DNA of 64,000 bases from an uncultured Lachnospiraceae bacterium (GCA_949878435.1 CATLAK010000014.1:22207-86206), one strand, 5' to 3'; positions 1-9,441 are shown, counted from the first letter of the stretch. Numbers and translations are program-made. Notes: generated by a model from the sequence alone, not told the origin.

Positions 1-138
1 CCTATCCTGCGAAGCAGTTGTTTCGTCTGTCAGTTCCGATTGTACAGGTTCGGCATGTACCGCGTTTCCAGCAGATGCATATACAGTTCCTGCCATACAC
101 AGGGCGGATATTGCCGCAATCATCTTTTTCTTCATCAT
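1..138 (-). CDS. Secreted protein, N-terminal part only (cut by window edge)
   Basis: Only the first 46 codons are inside the window; the gene runs off the left edge. It opens at ATG 138 with GGAGG four bases upstream and encodes a lysine-rich start (MMKKKM), a hydrophobic stretch of about 15 residues and an Ala-X-Ala-like region near residues 27-29 (VHAEP), so a cleavable signal peptide is likely. The following residues are Ser/Thr/Glu-rich. It lies 16 bases downstream of the ABC permease on the same strand and may be co-transcribed with it. The mature domain cannot be identified from what is visible. Confidence 0.6.
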   Translation of the reverse strand, partial: MMKKKMIAAISALCMAGTVYASAGNAVHAEPVQSELTDETTASQDR

Positions 139-154
139 TTCCTCCATTCCACTC

Positions 155-2692
155 TCATTCCGTCATAAGCTCGGTCACGGATATTTTTCTGATACTGCCC
201 GCACTGATGTAGGTGACAGTCAGGCAGAATAACACAAGTGCTGCCGCCGTACCGATGATCAGCGGCGGGCTTTCGGGAATCTGTACTCCGAACGCTGCCA
301 TCCAAAATGCGCGCTGTACCCATACCGACAACACCGCAGCGATGCAGGAGGAAATAATTGTTACAGGGAGAATACGCAGGGTAAGCTGTATCATAAGCTC
401 CCTTGACGTATAGCCCATACTTTTCATGATCCCCAATTCCCTGCGCTGTCTTTTTACGGCGGATACTGCTATGATGCCCAAGATCACCGCTACCACAACG
501 GCAATGAATATCACGGCACAGAACGAGAATGTCTTTGTAACCGCGGCTATGGATTCCATTTGAGATTTCAAAAAATCCTTCATGGAGGATATCTCCTTTA
601 TCACGAAACGGCTGCTGTTTCCGCTGATGACGGTGTCGCCTATTCTGATAGCATAGTCAATGTCGGTGACGCCGTATTGAGAGATAAGCACCGCCATTTT
701 CTCATCCGCTTCCGCCCTAATACGCTCCCCAAGACTTCCCTGTACAGTCTGTACAGACTGTGCAGACTGTTCAGTCTGTGAAGTCTGTTCATACGCCGTG
801 TCCTTTGCGCTCGCACCGTACAGAGCGGTGAGCTTATCCGTAAAGGCAGGGCGGTCCTCCTCGTTTTTGAGCGTGATCTCTACTATATTGGGGCGGTCGT
901 TCGGACGAATGCGCCGGTAACCGTCCTCGGTCATGTAGACGCTCATGCCGTTGTTGTTCATAGCGGTTACAATGCCTGTTATGATATAGCTTTTTTCACC
1001 AACATCGCCCTTAATGATGATACTGTCGCCTATGTGCCGGTTTTCTGTCTCCTCTCTCCTTACGGAGATCATGATCTCGTTGTCGTACTCGGGGAAACGT
1101 CCCTCTTTAAGGCGGATATTATCCGTGAGGGAAAAATCGGCGTAAGAAAAGACAGTCGCACTCTGATTGCAGCCTTTTATTTCCACATAATTTCCCATTG
1201 CACGGGTAAGAAGAACCTTTTCCACTTCGGGGAACTCACGAATCTCATCGCAGAAATTTTCCCCGTTCACCCCGCTCATCATAATGATGCTTATGTCAGG
1301 AGTCTCCATTCCCAAAACTCCTATAAGCCCGTTATAGCCGCTCTTGAAAAAGTCAAAGAGGTACACACTGAACATTATGGCAACTCCTGCGGCGATCATA
1401 CAGATACCCGTGCCTATATTCGAGCGGAAATCATTAAATATGCCCTTAAAGGCAAGTCGGACATTGATACTGTGTCTCATTTTTTCAAGCGGAAGTATAT
1501 TTTTCCCGAAATGATGGGTCTTTATGCCTTTGCGAAATGCCACGACGGGAGGGATCTTTTTCACCCTTGCCGCCCTTGACAGCGCAAAGCAAGTGACAAG
1601 CGCTATGATCGATATTACCACGATAAGAATGCGGAGAATATTCACATCCGTATGCACGTCACGGTTCATCATATCTCTTGTGAGGGTATCCATGACCGGA
1701 GAAAAGGCTGCCGCCGTTATGCCGCCAGTGACCGCGCCGATGCCCCCTGTAAGGATATATTCGCAGATGTAGGAAAGAGAAAGCTCACGGCTTGTATACC
1801 CCAATGCTTCCAGCACGCCGATCTGCACCATCTGCTCTTCCATGTCCTTTGAGATTTTGTGAAGAATAAGGAAGAGTGCGGATATCATGGTGACAATGGA
1901 AAGAAATACACTCATATACAGAAAAATAGCAAGATAACTGGTTTCCACCATTCTCTCCATATCTTTATCAAGTGGTATTACTGCACTTAAAACATTCTCA
2001 TTTGTCTTTGCAGAGCATTTTTCGTAATATTCCTCATAGGAGAATTCCCTTTCCGTGTCAAATGCTATCATGCGGTATTCCTCATAGACAGCGGACAACA
2101 GCACCATATCATCATCTGAAATGATACATTTTAACATACTGCTGGAATTATATAAACCCGTATTGTAAAAACCGGCTATGGTAAAAGGGTAATCTCTGCC
2201 GCCTGAGACAAGAGTAAATGTTTCCCCCGGAGCATAGCCGGCTGTGATCTCAAAATACTGAGGCAGCCATACAGGGTGAGACAGCTTTTCGATCTCATCA
2301 TCGGGGAGGGCATTCAGTTTCTGGAAATTTTCCATCTTCCGCTCTGTGTTTTCGTCCGCAAAAATCATATTATAGGCGATACTTTCACCCTTCTTTGATA
2401 GTGCCGATGCACCAGCACCGCAAAGTACACTGCTTTCCCGGACATCGGTCACATTGCATTCCTCTTCCAGAATATCACGGTATATATCACGATATTTGTC
2501 AGCCTGAAATAACAATACAAAATCAGCACAGCCTGCTTCCTCAAGGGCACGGTCAAATGCACTGTTTATCTGTGTAATGCTGACGGCAAAGGTCGCCATG
2601 AGAAATGATGAAACAAGGGTGAGAAAGACAATTGCTGCCGCCTCACGCTTGTTTCGTTTTAAATTGAACAATGATAATCTGCATATCTTCAT
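155..2692 (-). CDS. ABC transporter permease, FtsX/MacB-like, 845 aa
   Basis: Large integral membrane permease of the FtsX family. One N-terminal membrane segment (about residues 17-40) is followed by a long extracytoplasmic domain, a first FtsX module (about 255-390), another membrane segment near 425-445, a second extracytoplasmic domain and a C-terminal FtsX module (about 730-840). A cytoplasmic RQRRELGIMKSMGYTSREL-type loop is visible before the last helices and has a counterpart (QIGVLEALGYTSREL) in the first module. It lies 3 bases after the ATPase gene and is the last complete gene of an RR-HK-ATPase-permease cluster. Such clusters usually handle antimicrobial peptides or cell-envelope stress; the substrate here is unknown. 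The second extracytoplasmic domain contains a Gln-rich triplet repeat (see 745-789). Confidence 0.9.
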   Translation of the reverse strand: MKICRLSLFNLKRNKREAAAIVFLTLVSSFLMATFAVSITQINSAFDRALEEAGCADFVLLFQADKYRDIYRDILEEECNVTDVRESSVLCGAGASALSKKGESIAYNMIFADENTERKMENFQKLNALPDDEIEKLSHPVWLPQYFEITAGYAPGETFTLVSGGRDYPFTIAGFYNTGLYNSSSMLKCIISDDDMVLLSAVYEEYRMIAFDTEREFSYEEYYEKCSAKTNENVLSAVIPLDKDMERMVETSYLAIFLYMSVFLSIVTMISALFLILHKISKDMEEQMVQIGVLEALGYTSRELSLSYICEYILTGGIGAVTGGITAAAFSPVMDTLTRDMMNRDVHTDVNILRILIVVISIIALVTCFALSRAARVKKIPPVVAFRKGIKTHHFGKNILPLEKMRHSINVRLAFKGIFNDFRSNIGTGICMIAAGVAIMFSVYLFDFFKSGYNGLIGVLGMETPDISIIMMSGVNGENFCDEIREFPEVEKVLLTRAMGNYVEIKGCNQSATVFSYADFSLTDNIRLKEGRFPEYDNEIMISVRREETENRHIGDSIIIKGDVGEKSYIITGIVTAMNNNGMSVYMTEDGYRRIRPNDRPNIVEITLKNEEDRPAFTDKLTALYGASAKDTAYEQTSQTEQSAQSVQTVQGSLGERIRAEADEKMAVLISQYGVTDIDYAIRIGDTVISGNSSRFVIKEISSMKDFLKSQMESIAAVTKTFSFCAVIFIAVVVAVILGIIAVSAVKRQRRELGIMKSMGYTSRELMIQLTLRILPVTIISSCIAAVLSVWVQRAFWMAAFGVQIPESPPLIIGTAAALVLFCLTVTYISAGSIRKISVTELMTE
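745..789 (-). repeat. Five tandem 9-bp repeats inside the permease gene
   Basis: Five degenerate copies of a 9-mer (plus-strand form CAGNCTGTN) run without gaps and encode the tripeptide series TSQ-TEQ-SAQ-SVQ-TVQ in the second extracytoplasmic domain of the permease. Copy-number change would stay in frame. Confidence 0.75.
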
Positions 2693-2695
2693 AAG

Positions 2696-3451
2696 TCACC
2701 AACCCATCTCATCAAGGAATGCCGTCAGCTTTTCACGGCGCTCTTTAGTCGCCCCGCCGTATTTCGCCATTCTGTGTTCGCCCACAACCTTGCCGTCTCT
2801 CAGATAGATGACCCGTGTTCCGCGCAGCGCGGTCTTGATATCATGGGTTACTATAACGATGCTCTGACCGTTCTCATGTACCCCAGTGAAAATGTCAAGA
2901 ACGTCCCTGCCCGATGCAGAGTTGAGCGAACCAGTAGGCTCGTCCGCAAAAAGAATTTTCGGCTCGTTTATCACAGCGCGCACGATTCCGACGCGCTGCG
3001 CCTCACCGCCGGAAAGCTGGTTTGGATATTTCTTCTGCATCTCCTCATCAATCCCGACTTTTGCCAGCAGTTCCTTTACCCTTCTGATCAGCTCGGTGGA
3101 GTTTTTCTGCACGGTAAATGCGCCCGTCAGCACATTGTCAAGGACACTCTGATTCTCAAGCAGATAGATGCTCTGAAAAACAAATCCGCAATTTTTTCTC
3201 CGAAACACCGCAAGCTGATCGTTGGTATAGTCCGAAATCTCGGTGTCGCCGAAAAATACCTTTCCAAGCGTGGGCTTATCCATTCCCGAAAGGGCATAGA
3301 GCAGGGTGGACTTTCCCGAACCCGAAGCACCCATGATGACGGTAAAATCGCCCTCCATGATCTCTAAATCGAGGTTCTTGATAACGTGCTGCTGCGTGGC
3401 ACCGTTTGAAAAAGACTTGCACAGCTTTTCTGTACGTAAAACAGAGATCAT
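2696..3451 (-). CDS. ABC transporter ATP-binding protein, 251 aa
   Basis: ATPase partner of the FtsX-type permease encoded directly downstream (3-base gap). Walker A GASGSGKS is at residues 41-48, a Q-loop is in FVFQS, the signature LSGGEAQR begins at 146, Walker B is ILFADEPTG near 167-175, and the H-loop histidine is in VIVTHD near 200. Length and motif order are those of the MacB/LolD/BceA-type ATPases. The start follows an AGGTAGTG ribosome binding site. The gene follows the sensor kinase with a 121-base gap, so the two-component genes probably control this transporter. Confidence 0.93.
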   Translation of the reverse strand: MISVLRTEKLCKSFSNGATQQHVIKNLDLEIMEGDFTVIMGASGSGKSTLLYALSGMDKPTLGKVFFGDTEISDYTNDQLAVFRRKNCGFVFQSIYLLENQSVLDNVLTGAFTVQKNSTELIRRVKELLAKVGIDEEMQKKYPNQLSGGEAQRVGIVRAVINEPKILFADEPTGSLNSASGRDVLDIFTGVHENGQSIVIVTHDIKTALRGTRVIYLRDGKVVGEHRMAKYGGATKERREKLTAFLDEMGW

Positions 3452-3572
3452 ATATCACACTACCTTTCCAATACATGATTGTTGTATTCTATGATAGTAT
3501 AATACATGATCCCGTGCATAATTTCCTTGTAAAAATCTTGTCAAATTCTTGTCTTTTTCTTAACTGAGCAGC

Positions 3573-4856
3573 TTAACCAAGCGGAATAAGCAGCGTTACG
3601 CACAGCCCGTTTTCGCTCCTGACCGACAGCTCTCCGCCCATTTTATCCATGAGTATCCTTGCGATATACAGACCTAAGCCGCTGCCTTCTTTGTCGCCAT
3701 GCTCCCTTCCGCGGTAGAATTTGTTGGTGATAAGTTCTATCTCGTCTTCGGGAACGCCCGAGCCGCTGTCACGGATCGACACCTCAAGAAAGCTCTCCTC
3801 AAGACGGAAAGAAATGTCTATGGGAGTACCTGCGTATTTGTAAGAATTGGATAGGATATTGCCGATAACCTGCGACAAACGCAGCTTGTCCGTATGAACA
3901 ATGACCTGCGGTATTTCGGACATACGCACAAGCCCTCTGTCATCGTATTCGGAGACGATCTCTTCTATCACAGCGGAATTTTCGTCCGAGCATTTTATCT
4001 TGAGCGCACCTAAGTCCTCCAAAGTGGAAGAAAACAGGTCGCCGACAAGCAACGCTATTTCATCCGCTCTTTTATAGACGTTATTCATCTTCGCGATCAT
4101 ATCTTCCGTGACTGTTATTTCCTGACCCTCATTCTGGGCAAATACCGCCGCCATCAGCTCAGAGGTGAGTTTAATACCCGTCACAGGCGTTCTCAGGTCG
4201 TGAGAAAGCGACGCAATAAGCTCACGCTCTTTTTTCTGCAGGGAAAGTTCTCTTGCCCTGGACGCTTTCAGCTCCTCCCGCATGATATCAAAGCTCTCCG
4301 AAAAAGCGCCGAACATATTGCCCTTATCCATTTCAAGCGGCCGGTCAAGATCGCCTGCCGCCACATAAGATGCAAAATCTTTCATTCTGGCAAATGGGAG
4401 CAGGATCCTTTTGCGGATATACGCCCCGAAAGCCGCCGCCCCACCAATCAGAAGCAAACTGCATACACAGTAAACAACGATAATATTTGTACGCAGACGC
4501 TCGAAATGCTTCTTGCTGTCTGTGAGCACGACACTGCCCGTTATCTGATTATTTTCTGTGATATAGGTATAGGCATAACGCCTTTGCATTGCCGTCTCAA
4601 CAGTTACTGCTTCCGAACGGTCGCAGCGGTTATCATAAATAACATTCCCGTCTATGTCAAGTATCACATATTCCCGTTCCGGAGCCGTGTTTTCAGGCGG
4701 CATATCCTCCAGAACCATCTTATGCGCAATCTCATTGAGCAGCACATCATAATTATTTGCAGAAAAATCATCTGTGCCGGTGATCTTCACAACAGCAAAC
4801 AGCCCCACCGAAAGCGCCAGAACAAGAAGCACCATAAATCTGTAATATCCTTTCAT
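3573..4856 (-). CDS. Two-component sensor histidine kinase, 427 aa
   Basis: Membrane histidine kinase: first membrane segment near residues 7-25, an extracytoplasmic loop of about 90 residues, a second membrane segment near 120-145, a HAMP-like linker, a HisKA helix with the phospho-accepting His in SHDLRTPVTG, and a HATPase domain with N box NILSNSYKYAG and G box GSGLGLYIARI. The ATG at 4856 is chosen because it overlaps the response-regulator stop as ATGA, giving translational coupling; an upstream in-frame start would overlap more. The long sensor loop argues against the intramembrane-sensing BceS class. Signal unknown. Confidence 0.9.
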   Translation of the reverse strand: MKGYYRFMVLLVLALSVGLFAVVKITGTDDFSANNYDVLLNEIAHKMVLEDMPPENTAPEREYVILDIDGNVIYDNRCDRSEAVTVETAMQRRYAYTYITENNQITGSVVLTDSKKHFERLRTNIIVVYCVCSLLLIGGAAAFGAYIRKRILLPFARMKDFASYVAAGDLDRPLEMDKGNMFGAFSESFDIMREELKASRARELSLQKKERELIASLSHDLRTPVTGIKLTSELMAAVFAQNEGQEITVTEDMIAKMNNVYKRADEIALLVGDLFSSTLEDLGALKIKCSDENSAVIEEIVSEYDDRGLVRMSEIPQVIVHTDKLRLSQVIGNILSNSYKYAGTPIDISFRLEESFLEVSIRDSGSGVPEDEIELITNKFYRGREHGDKEGSGLGLYIARILMDKMGGELSVRSENGLCVTLLIPLG

Positions 4857-5584
4857 AGCGCCGTCTCTTCCATCATGTAGCCCACACTCCATACGGTTTT
4901 TATGAGCTGCGGTTCTTTGGGGTCGGCTTCGATCTTTTCACGCAGATGCCGGATATGTACGGCGATCGTGCCCTCGTTGATATAGGCATTCTCCCACACA
5001 TCCCTTAACAGATCGTCCTTTGAAACCACCCTGCCCCTGTTTGTGTAAAGATAATACAGCAGCTTGTATTCCAGTGCTTTGAGAGGGATCTCCCTGCCGT
5101 CTGCAATGATCTTGTGCATATTTGTGTTAAGATACACTTCACCTGTCAGTTTAATAAGACCGTCCTCATTCTGCTGAAAACATCGGACAGCGTGGGTATG
5201 ATTCCGTGTCCTGTCGTATCTTGAAACGGCAGCTTTCACCTTGGCAAGCAAGACGCTTAACGTATAAGGCTTTTTGATATAATCATCGCCACCTATGTTC
5301 AGAGCGATGAGCACATCATCGTCGCTTGTCCGGGCACTTATGAAGAATATGGGCAGGTCATAGCTTTCCCGTATCTTCCTGCAAAGATCGAAGCCTGATT
5401 TTTCGCCAAGATTGATATCAAGCAGGAGCAATGAAACATCCTGTTTTTCAAGAAACGCTGCCGCATCAGCATAGCTTGTTACATAGGAAGTCTTTACGCC
5501 AAACATATTGAAATATTCGGAAGTAGTCGCGGCTATCATTTCATCATCGTCTATCATCAGGACTTTATAGCTTTCCGAATCCAT
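4853..5584 (-). CDS. OmpR-family response regulator, 243 aa
   Basis: Receiver domain at residues 1-120 (acidic pair in MIDDDEM, phospho-acceptor Asp in LLLLDINLG, switch Lys in IKKPYT), then a winged-helix DNA-binding domain with the typical LRDVWENAYINEGTIAVHIRHLR recognition region (positions about 195-217). The ribosome binding site GGAGATG precedes ATG 5584. First gene of the RR-HK-ATPase-permease cluster and probably controls it; a good promoter lies at 5633-5661. Confidence 0.92.
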   Translation of the reverse strand: MDSESYKVLMIDDDEMIAATTSEYFNMFGVKTSYVTSYADAAAFLEKQDVSLLLLDINLGEKSGFDLCRKIRESYDLPIFFISARTSDDDVLIALNIGGDDYIKKPYTLSVLLAKVKAAVSRYDRTRNHTHAVRCFQQNEDGLIKLTGEVYLNTNMHKIIADGREIPLKALEYKLLYYLYTNRGRVVSKDDLLRDVWENAYINEGTIAVHIRHLREKIEADPKEPQLIKTVWSVGYMMEETAL

Positions 5585-5632
5585 AACGCATCTCCTTCAC
5601 TTATCCTATTTGTTGTTTCAATAACATTCTTT

Positions 5633-5661
5633 TATATACCAAACCATGCTTCAAAAGTCAA
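5633..5661 (-). promoter_or_regulatory. Promoter of the response-regulator operon
   Basis: Minus-strand -35 TTGACT (5656-5661), 17-base spacer and -10 TATATA (5633-5638). It sits about 50 bases before the response-regulator start and overlaps the start of the AraC remnant on the other strand. Confidence 0.6.
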
Positions 5662-5971
5662 TTAATTATTGCATAAATAATGCCAACCTCCCTTTGTCCG
5701 TAAAAAGTGTGAGTCTTGTAGTTCATGCCAATCCAAACTACCTCTCTTCACTTTTTCATAAAGAAGTCGGCATCACTTTCAGCGATTTTATTAAGAAATT
5801 AAAGATTGAAACAGCAAAAGAAATGATCAAACGAACAAAATCTTATGAAGCCAGCTTTCTTATAAGCTCGGCTTTTGCAATCAGAGCTATTTTATAAAGA
5901 TTTTTAAAGAAGAATACGGTTTGACACCAATGCAATTTCTTAAAAGCATTAAATCTGACGAACTGAATTAG
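5646..5971 (+). pseudogene. Decayed AraC-family regulator, DNA-binding domain remnant
   Basis: The open frame from 5646 encodes an AraC-type helix-turn-helix start (VHANPNYLSSLFHKEVGITF, then KIETAKEMIKRT) and stops at 5897. From about 5860 a shifted frame carries on with the second half of the fold (YKLGFCNQSYFIKIFKEEYG, then LTPMQFL) to a TAG at 5969-5971. The two pieces together make one C-terminal AraC domain broken by a single frameshift near the SYEAS codons. The N-terminal sensing domain is missing and the first codons lie inside a promoter for the opposite strand. A non-functional remnant is the best reading. Confidence 0.75.
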
Positions 5972-6357
5972 TGCCTGCTGAACAAGCTGTTTTACTTTCT
6001 TTCGTCCAGTATATTTTGTCCGCAAGCCGCAAGAATAAATCGCTCTTTCTACTTTCATTATGTGTAAAACATCTTATTCTATTATTATACTCTAAAAAAT
6101 GCTGTCCACACAATTCATTTTTATAGGAGAACCATAATGTGATCTGCATCTCAAAATCCTGACCCTATAAAATTGTTTTTCATCATGCACAATTTTGTAT
6201 AATTTTCATTTTTATGCACGATTACCTTGCACTTCTCGGGAGGATTTCCATTAAGATTTGATTATATGTCCCTTGACAAATTAGATATAAACCAAAACGG
6301 AATTATCCACATGAACATTTTAGATTTTCTTCTTCACAAAAAAGAATTGATGCTATC
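5972..6357. other. Gene-poor, AT-rich stretch with decayed coding traces
   Basis: No complete gene is supported. The stretch sits between the AraC remnant and rsgA, where many Firmicutes carry rpe and thiN. A 31-codon plus-strand frame (6266-6361) is described separately. No convincing terminator for the rsgA operon was found here. Confidence 0.4.
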
Positions 6358-6361
6358 CTAA
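6266..6361 (+). pseudogene. Possible FeoA-like N-terminal fragment, 31 codons
   Basis: A short ATG-to-TAA frame whose first half (MSLDKLDINQNGII) resembles the start of FeoA/SH3-like iron-transport accessory proteins, after which similarity stops. No good ribosome binding site is visible and the end overlaps the rsgA stop. If real, it is a truncated remnant; chance similarity is quite possible at this length. Confidence 0.25.
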
Positions 6362-7233
6362 TATTTTCTCCTGCCTTTCAATTCTTCATACAGCGCTTTG
6401 TAATTTTCGTAACGCACCCTGCTGATCCTGCCCGCTTCCAGCGCTTCCTTAACGCCGCACACCGGCTCGCTTATATGGGAGCACCCTCCAAACCGGCAGT
6501 TCTTTTCATATTCCGCAAATTCCGGATAATACCCCTGCAGCTCTTCCTTTTCCATCTCCCCTAAGCTAAGCGAAGTAAATCCGGGCGTATCCATAATAAA
6601 AGTATCCTCATCGAGGGCAAACAGCTGCGCATGCCGGGTGGTATGTTTCCCCCTGTCGATCTTCCGGCTGATCTCGCCGGTCTCCATATTGGCTTCGGGG
6701 TAGAGGGCATTGATGATCGTGGACTTTCCAACCCCACTTGGACCGGCTACCACCGTAGACTTTCCTTTCAGGCAGTTTTTAATCTCATCCATCCCCTGTC
6801 TGCCTGTACCGCTCACAAATAACACCTGATATCCACATTCCCCGTACGCCTTCTCAAGCTCTTTCTGCTCTTCGGGAGATGCCAGGTCCTTTTTATTGAA
6901 ACAGATGACGGCTTTCAGCGCCTGCTGTTCTATGGTAATCAAGAATCTATCCAAAAGATTATAATTAGGATTGGGCTTTACGATGGCAAATATCACCAGC
7001 GCCTGATCGATATTGGCGGATGCCGGTCTGATCAGTACACTTTTTCTTGGCAGGATTTTAATGATGTTGCCTGTAAGGGGCTCATCCCCCGTCCGTTCGA
7101 TCTCCACATCATCCCCCACCAAGGGCTTTATCTTATCTTTCCTGAAAATCCCCTTTGCCTTGCACTCTGCCACCCCGTCGCAGGTATGCACATAGTAAAA
7201 TCCGGCAATTCCTTTTATAATCTTTCCTTTCAT
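6358..7233 (-). CDS. rsgA: Ribosome small-subunit GTPase RsgA, 291 aa
   Basis: Circularly permuted GTPase that helps late 30S subunit maturation. N-terminal OB-fold (MKGKIIKGIAGFYYV), then G motifs in permuted order: NKKDLA, the P-loop GPSGVGKST, and DTPGF, followed by a Cys/His zinc site (C-X4-C-X-H-X5-C in the segment around FGGCSHISEPVC). ATG 7233 is chosen over a TTG at 7260 because family members start with MKGKI and the TTG would overlap prkC; AGGA lies about 9 bases upstream. Last gene of the minus-strand operon, directly after prkC, an arrangement conserved in Firmicutes. Confidence 0.95.
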   Translation of the reverse strand: MKGKIIKGIAGFYYVHTCDGVAECKAKGIFRKDKIKPLVGDDVEIERTGDEPLTGNIIKILPRKSVLIRPASANIDQALVIFAIVKPNPNYNLLDRFLITIEQQALKAVICFNKKDLASPEEQKELEKAYGECGYQVLFVSGTGRQGMDEIKNCLKGKSTVVAGPSGVGKSTIINALYPEANMETGEISRKIDRGKHTTRHAQLFALDEDTFIMDTPGFTSLSLGEMEKEELQGYYPEFAEYEKNCRFGGCSHISEPVCGVKEALEAGRISRVRYENYKALYEELKGRRKY

Positions 7234-7246
7234 AACATGTGTAATC

Positions 7247-9424
7247 CTATTCTGCCGCAAACTGGATGGGTCTTCTGACTTCTTTGTTCTCCGAAGCCCC
7301 CTCTATCGTCGTCTGGCTGCCATCCTCATTGGTGACTGTGGTAGTCTCGGTGGTATTCACATATTGAAACAGAACATATCCCGTCCCCACCTTGATTCCC
7401 GTGATATTCTGCTGCTGGACGGGAAAGGATGCCGTCTGGGTGCTTAAAAGCTGGGTCCCGTCATCCGCCATCAGCGTCACCGTCACCATGGTGCCTGCTT
7501 TGTAGGCGGGATCTTCCTCCGGCGTAGGTCCTGCGATGCTGTCGGTAAATTTGAATGTTGCCTGGGCAGGTCCTAAGCTGATACTGATATCCACCTTCGT
7601 TCCCTCCGCTACGGAAGAACCTGCGGAATAGCTCTGATAGCATACCAGCCCAGATAAATCAGGGTTTTCATGATTTGTTTCCGTCACAACACCCAGTTCA
7701 AGCTTTGCCTCTATCAGCATCGCCATGGCTTCCTCTTCGCTCTTTCCCATCAGATCAGGCACCGGAACCTTGTCTTTTCCCATGCTGATGCAGATGGTGA
7801 CTGCCGTTCCTGCAGGCGCCTTGGAACCTGACGAAGGCGACTGGGTAATAATATTTCCTTCCTTAATATAGGCATCGTAACCGCTGGTCTTATTGACGGT
7901 AAATCCTTCCTTGCTTAAAGTCGCTACCGCCTCTGCCTCGGACATTCCTACCACATCCGGTATCTCAATGCCTTCAGAGCCCGCGCTTACCGTGAGCACC
8001 ACATTATCCCCTTCCGTAATCATCGTTCCGGCATTCACGCTTGCACTCATAACGATTCCTGCTTCATACTGGGTGCTTTCTTCATATTCAATTTCCGGCG
8101 TCAAACCTAGATTTAACAATTCAACCTTCACGTCATCTATCTTCTTCCCGATGACGTTCACCATCTCAACCTGCTCTTTTTCTTCTTCCTCCTGCTCCTC
8201 GGTCTGTTCACTGTCCTGTCCGAACAGATCAGACTCGAAAAGACCAAATGCATTTCCCACCAAGAACAAAACGATACATCCCACCAAAACCGCCGCAATG
8301 ATGGCAAGGGTGGTAGTCAGCCTCTCCATCTTAGGATCGTAATCCTCGTCCTCGTCTTCCTCGTCCTCATAATATTCGTACTCGGACTCGTAATACTCTT
8401 CGTCCTCTTCTTCCTCATCCTCTTCTTCAATAACATATCTCTTTTTGGCAGATTTCTTCACATCCGCTTCCTTGCGCAGATGCATTGCCTCTTCCATGCT
8501 GTCTCTGTACTTGGACTGCTTCTTGATTCTTTCCATGTCATTGTCGGTAATCATCTTTGTAGAACCCTCTTCATCGGGATCGATCACTTTCACGAAATCT
8601 TCATCCGGCGTCATAAGAGACTGCTTCAAATCCACAATCAGCTCTCCCATAGACTGATATCTTCGGTCCGGGCTCTTTTGACAGCACTTGAATACAATCT
8701 GCTCCACGCTTACCGGAATTTCGGAGATATACTCCCTGGGGGAGGGCATTTCCTCCTGAATATGCTTAATGGCAATCGCCACCGTGGTCTCCCCGTTGAA
8801 GGGCACCCTGCCGGTGAGCATTTCAAACATGGTAACGCCAAGGGAATAGATATCGCTCTTTTCATCCGAATATCCTCCCCTCGCCTGCTCGGGGGAAGTA
8901 TAATGAACGGAACCCATGACATTGGATGTGATGGTATTGCTGGTGGCGGCTTTGGCAATTCCAAAGTCTGTCACCTTTACTTTTCCTTCTTTAGAAATAA
9001 TAATGTTCTGGGGCTTGATGTCTCTGTGGATAATATGATTATTGTGCGCCGCTTCAATGCCCATGCTTACCTGAATGGCAATGCTGACTGCTTCCTTCAC
9101 GGAAAGCCTTGCCTTCTTTTCAATATATTTTTTCAGGGTAATGCCCTCTACCAATTCCATTACAATAAAGTAGATTCCATTCTCTTCCCCTACATCGTAT
9201 ACATTTACGATGTTTGGATGGGCAAGCCCTGCCGCTGCCTGGGCTTCGATCCTGAATTTTGATACAAAATTGGCATTTTCGCTGAATTCCTGCTTTAAGA
9301 CCTTGACCGCCACCAGACGGTTCAGCTTATGGTCCTTTGCCTTGTAGACATCGGACATGCCGCCAGTGCCGATCTTTTCCAATATTTCGTATCTGTCTCC
9401 GATTATCATTCCTATCTTAACCAT
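7247..9424 (-). CDS. prkC: PASTA-domain Ser/Thr protein kinase, 725 aa
   Basis: Membrane kinase that reads cell-wall fragments and phosphorylates division, wall and translation proteins. The kinase domain is residues 12-270: Gly loop GTGGMSDV, Lys41, catalytic HRDIKPQN at 133-140, DFG at 153-155. One membrane segment lies near 368-393, then three PASTA repeats (about 419-483, 486-549, 551-618) and a C-terminal extracellular tail of about 100 residues. A strongly acidic run (Glu/Asp/Tyr, residues 333-365) sits just before the membrane segment. The start is 17 bases after the phosphatase stop. Paired with prpC, its usual antagonist. Confidence 0.96.
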   Translation of the reverse strand: MVKIGMIIGDRYEILEKIGTGGMSDVYKAKDHKLNRLVAVKVLKQEFSENANFVSKFRIEAQAAAGLAHPNIVNVYDVGEENGIYFIVMELVEGITLKKYIEKKARLSVKEAVSIAIQVSMGIEAAHNNHIIHRDIKPQNIIISKEGKVKVTDFGIAKAATSNTITSNVMGSVHYTSPEQARGGYSDEKSDIYSLGVTMFEMLTGRVPFNGETTVAIAIKHIQEEMPSPREYISEIPVSVEQIVFKCCQKSPDRRYQSMGELIVDLKQSLMTPDEDFVKVIDPDEEGSTKMITDNDMERIKKQSKYRDSMEEAMHLRKEADVKKSAKKRYVIEEEDEEEEDEEYYESEYEYYEDEEDEDEDYDPKMERLTTTLAIIAAVLVGCIVLFLVGNAFGLFESDLFGQDSEQTEEQEEEEKEQVEMVNVIGKKIDDVKVELLNLGLTPEIEYEESTQYEAGIVMSASVNAGTMITEGDNVVLTVSAGSEGIEIPDVVGMSEAEAVATLSKEGFTVNKTSGYDAYIKEGNIITQSPSSGSKAPAGTAVTICISMGKDKVPVPDLMGKSEEEAMAMLIEAKLELGVVTETNHENPDLSGLVCYQSYSAGSSVAEGTKVDISISLGPAQATFKFTDSIAGPTPEEDPAYKAGTMVTVTLMADDGTQLLSTQTASFPVQQQNITGIKVGTGYVLFQYVNTTETTTVTNEDGSQTTIEGASENKEVRRPIQFAAE

Positions 9425-9441
9425 ATCTACCTCTTACATCA

